A stretch of DNA of 64,000 nucleotides from Nocardioides panacis (GTDB taxonomy: Bacteria > Actinomycetota > Actinomycetes > Propionibacteriales > Nocardioidaceae), in NCBI RefSeq assembly GCF_019039255.1, contig NZ_CP077062.1:1302001-1366000 (forward strand), in the 5' to 3' direction. Below the pieces are notes generated by a model that saw only the letters and a program-made list of their open reading frames with translations, did no database searches and had not been told where the DNA came from. This document shows, one piece after another, positions 57,678 to 64,000 of this stretch. Position 1 is the stretch's first letter; every line of letters starts with the position of its first letter. The translations under genes and the position numbers were made by a program.

Positions 57678-59459
57678 CCGTCGTCGGCGTGGACCTGGGC
57701 AAGACCGGCTGCCGCGCGCAGGCCGTCGACGACGGCGTGGCCGGGCCCGTGGTCGAGGCCCCGGGCGCGGTCGGGCTGGCCGACCCGGGCGGTGCTGCCC
57801 AGGCGTTCGCGGCGGTGCGGGCCGCCGTGGGTCTGGCGACCGACGGCCGGGCACCCACCGCGGTGGTCGTCGGTGCCGCCGGTGCCGAGGCCGCGCCGGA
57901 CGAGGCCGGCAGGCTCGCGCAGCGGCTCGCCGGGCTCTGGCCCGGCGCCGTGGTCGGCGTCGCGTCGGACTCGGTGACCGCGCACGCAGGCGCCCTCGGG
58001 GGTGCGCCCGGCACCGTGCTCGCGGTCGGCACCGGGTCGGTCGCCCTCGGGGTCTCCGGAGCCGGCCGGCGCACCCAGGTCGACGGCTGGGGGCCGTGGC
58101 TCGGCGACGACGGCAGCGGCGCCTGGATCGGCCGGGCCGCCCTGCGCGCGGTGCTGCGGGCCCGTGACGGTCGCGCGGAGCCGACGGCGCTGTCCGTCGC
58201 CGCGGTGGCCCGGTTCGGCGACCTCGACGTGCTGCCGCGGACCCTGCACGCGTCCGGGTCCTGGGCCCGGACCGCCGCAGCGTTCACCCCCCGACGTGGT
58301 CGCCCTGGCGGAGGCCGGCGACCCGGTCGCGGCCGGGATCCTCGACGACGCGGCCCGGCTGTGGACCGACCTGGTCTCCGGGGCCGCCGCCCCGCACGAC
58401 GAGAAGCGGGTGGCCGTCGTCGGCGGCCTGGCCGCGGTCCCCGCCCTCGCGGACCGGTTCGCCGCCGCGCTCCCGGACCACCTGCTGCTCCAGGCCGCCG
58501 CCGGCACGCCGCTCGACGGCGCCGTGCTGCTCGCCGCGCGCACCGACCTCCCGCACGAGGCGTTCGTCCGACGGACCACCTCGGCCGACCGCGACGCCAC
58601 CGCTCCCGCGGCCGGCCCGCGGACCGACGACGTCGACGTCCTCGCCACCGAGCAGGTCCGCGACGACCTGCGCGACCTGCACCGCCGCTCGCCGGCGGAG
58701 CTGGTCGACGTGCTCCTCGAGGCCGAGGGCACCGTGCCCGCGGCGCTCGCCGGCGCCGGTCGGGCGCTGGCCGACGCCGTCGCCGCGGCGGGCCGGGCGC
58801 TGCGCGACGGCGGCCGGCTGCTGTACGTCGGGGCCGGCACCCCCGGACGCCTCGCGGCCCTCGACGCCGCGGAGTGCCCGCCCACCTTCGGCACCGCACC
58901 GGACCGGGTGGTCGCGGTGCTCGCCGGCGGGCGGGACGCCGACCGCCGGGCCGTCGAGGGCGCCGAGGACGACGCCGGGGCCGGCGCCCGGGACCTGCTC
59001 GGGCTGGAGCCCGGTCCCGACGACGTGGTCGTCGCGATCAGCGCCTCGGGCCGGACCCCGTACGTCCTGGCCGCGCTGGACGCCGCCCGTGCCGCGGGCG
59101 CCACCACCGTCGCGGTCGTGAACAACGCCGGCAGCCCGGCTGCGGAGCGGGCGGACGTCGCGGTCGAGCTGCTCACCGGCGCCGAGGTGCTGGCCGGCTC
59201 CACCCGGCTCAAGGCCGGCACGTCGCAGAAGGTCGCGCTCAACACGATCTCCACCGGCGCGATGGTGGTCGCCGGCCGCACCTACGGCGCCTGGATGGTC
59301 GACGTGACCACCTCCAACGAGAAGCTCCGGCGTCGGGCCCGGCGGATCCTGCGGGAGGCCACCGGCTGCACCGACGCCGAGGCGCTGGCCGCGCTCGAGC
59401 ACGCCGGCTGGAGCACCCGGGCGGCGCTGGCCGCCCTGCTGGGGGAGGTCGACGGATGA
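57674..59459 (+). CDS. murQ: Fusion: BadF-type N-acetylhexosamine kinase + MurNAc-6-phosphate etherase MurQ (frameshifted as sequenced)
   Basis: Residues 1 to about 310 are a BadF/BadG-type sugar kinase (VVGVDLGKTGCRAQAV, VLAVGTGSVALG, WLGDDGSGAWIG, VAVVGGLAAVPALADRF). Residues about 325-594 are MurQ (LATEQVRDDL, GRLLYVGAGTPGRLAALD, E400 in AAECPPTFG, E428 in AVEGAEDD, ISASGRTPYV, GSTRLKAGTSQK). No stop or start codon separates them. A C6 run at 58287-58292 breaks the kinase; with five Cs it reads AAFTPDVVALAEAGD and the gene is exactly 594 residues. Logic: phosphorylate MurNAc or GlcNAc, then split lactate from MurNAc-6-phosphate. Confidence 0.85.
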
Positions 59460-60625
59460 TCGTCGTCTCCGTGGCCTCGGGCACCTCGGCCGACGGCCTG
59501 GACGTCGGCCTGGTGGACCTACGCCTCGCGGCGGGCGGTGACCTCGAGGTCACCGTCCTGGACACCCGCACCGAGCCCTGGCCGGACGGGCTGGCCGCCC
59601 GGCTGCTGGCCCTGCTCCCACCGGCGACGACGACCGCCGAGGAGGTCTGCCTCCTCGACTCCCTGGTCGGGCAGGCCGTCGGCGAGGCGGCCGCGCGCGC
59701 CGTACGACGGGCACCGGAGGGCCCGACACTGGTGGTCTCCCCGGGCCAGACCGTGCACCACGCCGTGCGCGACGGGCACTGCCTCGGCACGCTCCAGCTC
59801 GGCCAGCCCGCCTGGGTCGCGGAGGCCACCGGTCTGCCGGTCGTCTCCGACCTGCGGTCCCGTGACGTCGCGGCCGGCGGGCACGGCGCACCGCTGGCCG
59901 GCATCCTCGACGGGCTCTGGCTCGGCGGGCCGGGCGGGCCGCGCGCGGCCCTGAACCTCGGGGGCATCGCCAACGTCAGCGTGGTCGCCGAGGACGGCGG
60001 CACCCGCGCCTGGGACACCGGACCGGCCAACTGCCTGCTCGACCTGGCCGCGGCCCGGGCCACCGGCGGCCGGCTCGGCTACGACCGCGACGGTGCGCTC
60101 GCCGCCGGCGGCACCGTCCACCCCGCGCTGCTGGCCCGGCTGAGGGAGCACCCCTACCTGAGGTCCACGACGCCGGCCTCGACCGGCCGGGAGGTGTTCT
60201 CGGCCGGCTACCTCGACGCCGCGCTGGCGGCCTCGCCGTCGCTGCCCTGGGAGGACGTGCTGGCCACGCTGGTCGAGCTGACCGCCGTGAGCGTCGCCGA
60301 GGCGGTCCTCCCGCACGCCCCCACCGAGGTCGTCGCGTCCGGCGGAGGCACCGCCAACCCGGTGCTGATGGGCGCGCTCGCCGGTAGGCTCGGAGCCGTC
60401 CCGCTGCTCACCAGCGACGACCGCGGACTGCCGTCGGACGGCAAGGAGTCCGTGCTCTGGGCGCTGCTCGGTTTCCTGACCTGGCACGGCGTCCCGGTCG
60501 CCACCGGCGAGCGCCGCCCGCGGGTGCTCGGCCGGCTCAGCCCCGGCGACGAGCCGCTCCGCCTGCCCGCCCCGGTGCCCGCTCCGCGGAGACTGCGGGT
60601 CACCACGAAGGAGCTGGTCCGATGA
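59456..60625 (+). CDS. anmK: Anhydro-N-acetylmuramic acid kinase
   Basis: A 389-residue ASKHA-fold kinase. SVASGTSADGLDVGLVDL carries the phosphate-1 loop (Met of GTSMDG is Ala here), VSPGQTVHH and LQLGQPAWVAEATGLPVV bind substrate, RDVAAGGHGAPL and NLGGIANVSVV are family motifs, and VVASGGGTANPVLM the late ATP site. AnmK opens 1,6-anhydroMurNAc and phosphorylates it to MurNAc-6-phosphate, the MurQ substrate encoded just upstream. The ATG overlaps the murQ stop and the stop overlaps nagA. Confidence 0.93.
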   Translation: MIVVSVASGTSADGLDVGLVDLRLAAGGDLEVTVLDTRTEPWPDGLAARLLALLPPATTTAEEVCLLDSLVGQAVGEAAARAVRRAPEGPTLVVSPGQTVHHAVRDGHCLGTLQLGQPAWVAEATGLPVVSDLRSRDVAAGGHGAPLAGILDGLWLGGPGGPRAALNLGGIANVSVVAEDGGTRAWDTGPANCLLDLAAARATGGRLGYDRDGALAAGGTVHPALLARLREHPYLRSTTPASTGREVFSAGYLDAALAASPSLPWEDVLATLVELTAVSVAEAVLPHAPTEVVASGGGTANPVLMGALAGRLGAVPLLTSDDRGLPSDGKESVLWALLGFLTWHGVPVATGERRPRVLGRLSPGDEPLRLPAPVPAPRRLRVTTKELVR

Positions 60626-61734
60626 CCACCCGCCGCCTCGGCGTGAGCGCCGCCCTCGTCGACGGCCGGCTGCTGCCCGGCGACGTCGAGGTGGTCGACG
60701 GTGCCGTCGGCCGGGTCGGGCTGCCCCCGGCGCCCGGCGGTCGGCTCGCCGCACCCGGCTACGTCGACCTCCAGGTCAACGGCTTCGCCGGCGTCGACGT
60801 GATGACGGCCGACGCGCCCGCCCTGCACGAGCTCGGACACGCGCTGACGGCGTACGGCGTCACCGCCTGGCTGCCCACGCTGATCACCGCGCCCGCGGCC
60901 CGCACCGAGGACGCCCTGCGGGTCCTCGGCCGGGTCCTGGAGGACGCGGCGCCGCCCGGGACGGCGCGGCCCCTCGGCGTGCACCTGGAGGGCCCGTTCC
61001 TCAGCCCGCACCGGCTCGGCACCCACCCGGCCGAGCACCGGCAGGACCCCGACCCTGGCGCGCTGCGCGGCTGGCGCAAGCTCGCGCCCGTCGTCGCGGT
61101 CACCCTCGCCCCGGAGCTGCCCGGAGCCCTGGAGATGGTCGCCGCGCTCGGCGCCGACGGGGTGCTGGTCTCCCTCGGCCACTCCGACGCCACCGCCGAG
61201 CAGGCGCACGCGGCGTACGACGCCGGGGCCCGGTCCGCGACGCACCTGTTCAACGCGATGAGCCCGCTGGCACACCGGGCCCCCGGACTGCCGGGCGCCG
61301 CCCTCGCCCGGCCGGACGTCACCGTCCAGCTGATCCTGGACGGCCACCACCTGGCCGACGACGTGGTCCACCTGGTCTGGCAGGCCGCACGCGGCCGGGT
61401 CGTGCTGGTCACCGACGCGACCGAGGCGGCCGCCCGCGAGGAGGGGGAGTACGCCATCGCCGGGGTGCCCGTCGAGGTCCGGGCCGGCGCGGTCCGCAAC
61501 GACCGCGGCGACCTGGCCGGCAGCGCGCTGACCCTCGACCGGGCGGTCCGGAACGCCTGCGCCCTGGGCCTGGACCTCGCCGAGGTGCTCACCGCCGCGA
61601 CCGAGGCGCCGGCCGCGCTGCTCGGCCGCGACGACCTCGGCCGGCTGCACCCCGGTGCCCGCGCCGACGTGGTGGTGCTCGAGGACGACCTCACCGTCCG
61701 GGAGACCTGGCTCGACGGGGAGCCGGTCCGGTGA
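60622..61734 (+). CDS. nagA: N-acetylglucosamine-6-phosphate deacetylase
   Basis: A 370-residue amidohydrolase that deacetylates GlcNAc-6-phosphate. Metal Glu lies in HLEGPFLSPHRLGTH, later His ligands in SLGHSDATAEQA and ATHLFNAMSPLAHR, and the catalytic Asp in VLVTDATEA. APGYVDLQVNGFAGVDVM is typical of the N-terminal border. It takes the common product of the MurQ and kinase branches. It overlaps anmK upstream and the SIS gene downstream by four bases. Confidence 0.96.
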   Translation: MTTRRLGVSAALVDGRLLPGDVEVVDGAVGRVGLPPAPGGRLAAPGYVDLQVNGFAGVDVMTADAPALHELGHALTAYGVTAWLPTLITAPAARTEDALRVLGRVLEDAAPPGTARPLGVHLEGPFLSPHRLGTHPAEHRQDPDPGALRGWRKLAPVVAVTLAPELPGALEMVAALGADGVLVSLGHSDATAEQAHAAYDAGARSATHLFNAMSPLAHRAPGLPGAALARPDVTVQLILDGHHLADDVVHLVWQAARGRVVLVTDATEAAAREEGEYAIAGVPVEVRAGAVRNDRGDLAGSALTLDRAVRNACALGLDLAEVLTAATEAPAALLGRDDLGRLHPGARADVVVLEDDLTVRETWLDGEPVR

Positions 61735-62777
61735 GCCGGCTCAGCGAGGAGACGCAGGAGCAGCCCGAGGTCGCGGCCCGGCTGCTGGAGCAGGTCCGTC
61801 CCCGGCTCGGCGACCTGGGGGCGCTGCTCCGCTCGCGCGGCACCCGGCAGGTGCTGCTGGTCGCGCGCGGGTCCTCGGACAACGCCGCCCGCTACGCGCA
61901 GTACCTCTGGCAGGCGGTCGCCGGGGTGCCGGTCGCGCTGGCCACCCCGAGCCTGACCACGGTCTACGGCCGGGCCCCGGACCTGGCCGACCACGCCGTG
62001 GTGGCGATCTCCCAGTCCGGCCGCTCCCCGGACGTGGTCGCGGTCGTCGAGGAGGCGCGGGCGGCGGGCCGGCCGACGCTGGCCGTCACCAACGACCCCG
62101 GCTCACCGCTGGCCCGGGCCGCCGAGCAGGTCCTCGACCTCGACGCCGGGCCCGAGCGCTCGGTGGCGGCCACCAAGACCTACACCGCCTCGCTGCTCGC
62201 GGTCGCGCTGCTCTCGGTGGCGCTGGAGGAGGGCGGCCCCTCCGGGCGACGGGCCCGCGACCTCGACCGGGTGCCCGACGCGCTGCGGGCGGCGGTCGCC
62301 GGCAGCACCGGGCTGGAGGAGGCCGCCGCCCTGCTGGTCGGGCACGACCGCGGGGTCTGCGTCGGGCGCGGGCTGCACCTGTCCACCGCGCACGAGACCG
62401 CCCTGAAGCTGACCGAGCTGACCGGCAGCCTGGTCGCGCCGTACTCCCCGGCGGACCTGATGCACGGCCCCGTGGGCGCGGTCGGCCCCGGTGTGCCGAC
62501 CGTGCTGGTCGCCCCGCCCGAGCAGGCGACCGCCTCGGTGCTGGAGATCGTCCCCGACCTGCTCCGCCGGGGGGCGCCGGTGGTGCTGGTGGGCGCCGAC
62601 GAGGTGCCGGCCGGGTGCCTGCCCGTCGGGCTGCCGCCGGAGGCCGCGCTGCCCGGCTGGCTGACGCCGCTCACCGCGGTGGTCCCGGGCCAGCTGCTGG
62701 CCCGCCGGGTGGCCGAGCTGCGCGGCGTCGACGTGGACCGGCCGGGCGACCTGTCCAAGGTGACGCTCACCCGGTGA
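61731..62777 (+). CDS. SIS-domain aminosugar isomerase/deaminase (NagB-II or GlmS-isomerase-like)
   Basis: A 348-residue protein with two SIS domains related to the isomerase half of GlmS: VARGSSDNAARYAQY and ISQSGRSPDVV in the first, and GRGLHLSTAHETALKLTE and YSPADLMHGP in the second. There is no N-terminal glutaminase, so the reaction is probably the catabolic one: glucosamine-6-phosphate to fructose-6-phosphate plus ammonia. This type II NagB ends the pathway and also controls the level of glucosamine-6-phosphate, the DasR effector in Streptomyces. Confidence 0.87.
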   Translation: MSRLSEETQEQPEVAARLLEQVRPRLGDLGALLRSRGTRQVLLVARGSSDNAARYAQYLWQAVAGVPVALATPSLTTVYGRAPDLADHAVVAISQSGRSPDVVAVVEEARAAGRPTLAVTNDPGSPLARAAEQVLDLDAGPERSVAATKTYTASLLAVALLSVALEEGGPSGRRARDLDRVPDALRAAVAGSTGLEEAAALLVGHDRGVCVGRGLHLSTAHETALKLTELTGSLVAPYSPADLMHGPVGAVGPGVPTVLVAPPEQATASVLEIVPDLLRRGAPVVLVGADEVPAGCLPVGLPPEAALPGWLTPLTAVVPGQLLARRVAELRGVDVDRPGDLSKVTLTR

Positions 62778-62788
62778 GCGGCGGCTGG

Positions 62789-62794
62789 GATACT
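62789..62794 (+). promoter_or_regulatory. -10 hexamer GATACT, leaderless-type, for coaE
   Basis: GATACT ends 6 nt before ATG 62801, so coaE can be transcribed apart from the amino-sugar operon, which ends 23 bases upstream. Confidence 0.4.
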
Positions 62795-62800
62795 CACCGG

Positions 62801-63403
62801 ATGCGCGTGGGACTGACCGGCGGAGTCGCCTCGGGGAAGAGCACCGTGGCCGCGATCCTGGCCGGGCTGGGGGCGGTGGTCGTCGACGCCGACCTGCTGG
62901 CCCGCGAGGTGGTCGAGCCCGGTACGCCGGGACTGGCCGCCGTCGTGGAGGCCTTCGGGCCCGGGGTGCTCGCCGACGACGGCTCGCTGGACCGGCCCGC
63001 GCTCGGTGCCGTGGTGTTCGCCGACCCGGACGCCCGCCGGCGCCTGGAGGCGATCCTGCACCCGCTGATCCGGGCCCGCGGCGCCGAGCTGGAGGCGGCC
63101 GCGCCGGCGGGCACGGTGGTCGTGCACGACATCCCGCTGCTGGCCGAGACGGGCCAGGCCGAGCGGTTCGAGGCGGTGCTCGTGGTCGACGTACCGGTGG
63201 AGACGCAGGTGCAGAGGATGGTCGCCGACCGGGGGATGAGCCGGGCGGACGCGCTCGCCCGGGTCGCGGCGCAGGCCACCCGCGAGGAGCGGCTGGCGGT
63301 GGCGACGCACGTCGTGGAGAACACCGGGACGCGCGAAGACCTCCGTGAGCGGGTCACGGAGGTCTTCGACTCGCTGGTCTCGACGGGTCCGACCGGGCGC
63401 TGA
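62801..63403 (+). CDS. coaE: Dephospho-CoA kinase
   Basis: CoaE phosphorylates dephospho-CoA, the last step of CoA synthesis. The 200-residue product starts with the P-loop VGLTGGVASGKSTVAAIL, then VVDADLLAREVVEPGTPG, LEAILHPLIR and VVHDIPLLAETGQAERF, and ends after VVENTGTREDL. It lacks the C-terminal GrpB-like (UPF0157) extension found on mycobacterial CoaE. rpsA and coaE are neighbours in many actinobacteria; here about 14.5 kb lies between them. Confidence 0.96.
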   Translation: MRVGLTGGVASGKSTVAAILAGLGAVVVDADLLAREVVEPGTPGLAAVVEAFGPGVLADDGSLDRPALGAVVFADPDARRRLEAILHPLIRARGAELEAAAPAGTVVVHDIPLLAETGQAERFEAVLVVDVPVETQVQRMVADRGMSRADALARVAAQATREERLAVATHVVENTGTREDLRERVTEVFDSLVSTGPTGR

Positions 63404-63469
63404 ACGGGCCTGCCTGCGACGGCCGACCTCCCCAGCTCCGACGGACGAACCCGTCGAGCGGTCAGGGGC

Positions 63470-63485
63470 GCCGCCCTCAGGCGGC
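63470..63485. terminator. Short hairpin at the coaE/sigma gene junction
   Basis: GCCGCC-CTCA-GGCGGC overlaps the sigma-factor stop codon. It is only a 6-bp stem without a T-tract, so the role is uncertain. Confidence 0.3.
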
Positions 63486-64000
63486 CAGGTCGGGGTCGGC
63501 CAGCGTGCGCAGCTTCTGCAGCGCCTCCCGCTCGAGCTGGCGCACCCGCTCGGCGGAGATGCCGTGCTTGGCGCCGATGTCGGCGAGCTTGTGCTGACGC
63601 CCGTCGACCAGGCCGTAGCGCGACCGGATGATGTCGGCCGCCCGGTCGTCGAGGAGCTCGACCAGGTGCCCGAGGCGGTCCCGCGACTCGACGTCCAGGA
63701 ACGTGCTGTCCGGGCCCGGCGCGGTCTCCTGGGCGATCAGGTCGCCCAGCGAGGTGTCGCCGTCCTCGTCCACCGGGGTGTCCAGGCTGACGTGCTCGCG
63801 GCCCCACGACATCAGGTCCAGGACCCGGTCGATGGCCATGTCCAGCTCGAGGGCGATCTCCTCAGGCTCGGGGTCACGGCCGAGCTGCCGCTCCAGGGTG
63901 CGGCGCGCGGCGCCGACCTGGTTGAGCTCCTCGACGACGTGCACGGGCAGCCGGACGACCCGGGCCTGCTGCGCGATCCCGCGGGTGATCGCCTGGCGCA
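63477..64000 (-). CDS. Sigma-70 family RNA polymerase sigma factor, C-terminal part
   Basis: The gene runs off the right edge, leaving about 174 codons. Seen: the end of region 2 and region 3 (RQAITRGIAQQARVVRLPVH, EELNQVGAARRTLERQLGRD), then region 4 with DDRAADIIRSRYGL and the HTH KLADIGAKHGISAERVRQLE. This is the principal-sigma-like group (SigA/HrdB or the close HrdA-D/SigB type). The terminus LRTLADPDLAA differs from the usual HrdB ending in RDYLD, so a secondary HrdB-like sigma is likely. Its STAS-type regulators need not be related. Confidence 0.88.
   Translation of the reverse strand, partial: RQAITRGIAQQARVVRLPVHVVEELNQVGAARRTLERQLGRDPEPEEIALELDMAIDRVLDLMSWGREHVSLDTPVDEDGDTSLGDLIAQETAPGPDSTFLDVESRDRLGHLVELLDDRAADIIRSRYGLVDGRQHKLADIGAKHGISAERVRQLEREALQKLRTLADPDLAA

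Overview
The window is 64 kb of very GC-rich, gene-dense actinobacterial chromosome, most like a Nocardioides or another member of the Nocardioidaceae. This rests on actinobacterial gene orders (DUF948/DUF6167-alaS-ruvX-mltG-aroE; aroC-aroK-aroB-aroQ-efp-nusB; pyrR-pyrB-pyrC-PH protein-carA-carB; rpsA and coaE), on frequent GTG starts and 1-4 nt start/stop overlaps, on a perfect actinobacterial SOS box, and on DasR-type operators. The genus is inferred. No tRNA, rRNA, IS element, prophage or CRISPR was seen, and no gene-free stretch exceeds about 260 bases.

Layout. 0-1.7 kb: two oligopeptide ABC ATPases, the first cut by the window edge. 1.8-8.4 kb: rarA, two small conserved membrane proteins, alaS, ruvX, mltG. 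8.4-14.5 kb: five shikimate-pathway genes (aroE, aroC, aroK, aroB, aroQ) with a prepilin peptidase between aroE and aroC, then efp and nusB. 14.5-24.1 kb: an accessory stretch between nusB and pyrR holding a VOC protein, a large secreted M36 protease, a sulfotransferase/class IV aminotransferase pair, a flavoprotein disulfide reductase, a STAS protein, a divergent TetR/cupin pair and a secreted propeller-like protein. 24.2-35.7 kb: a pyrimidine operon beginning with an apparent PyrR-binding leader that pairs with its own Shine-Dalgarno. It carries both a class 2 PyrD and a PyrK/PyrD-1B-like pair in which the 1B-like subunit lacks its catalytic Cys. 35.8-46.5 kb: M3 peptidase, lipoprotein, flippase, a coupled membrane/surface pair whose second member has X-X-X-Leu-X-X-Gly heptads, an SOS-box-controlled DUF222/HNH gene, a methyltransferase and an APH-like kinase. 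46.7-48.3 kb: rpsA and its terminator. 48.3-62.8 kb: accessory genes between rpsA and coaE, dominated by an amino-sugar locus. The window ends with coaE and the C-terminal part of a sigma-70 factor.

The most striking system is 50.6-62.8 kb. A secreted GHL10/DUF187 hydrolase is coupled to a DasR-like regulator. There follow a DasABC-type importer with no ATPase gene, a cytoplasmic GH3 NagZ, a fusion of a BadF-type sugar kinase to MurQ, AnmK, NagA and a SIS-domain isomerase/deaminase. Two DasR-like operators sit at the two promoters. Together these look like a one-locus route for releasing, importing and catabolising GlcNAc/MurNAc (peptidoglycan) sugars.

The consensus carries several apparent single-base indels, mostly in runs of five to eight G or C. 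They break pyrB, pyrF, a membrane protein, the DUF222 gene, a methyltransferase and the kinase-MurQ gene, and put a short wrong-frame stretch into the flavoprotein. Removing one base (two for pyrB) restores a complete gene with a multiple-of-three length each time, so assembly error is the likeliest cause. Many genes have a TANNNT hexamer 6-8 nt before the start codon, the signature of leaderless actinobacterial transcripts.
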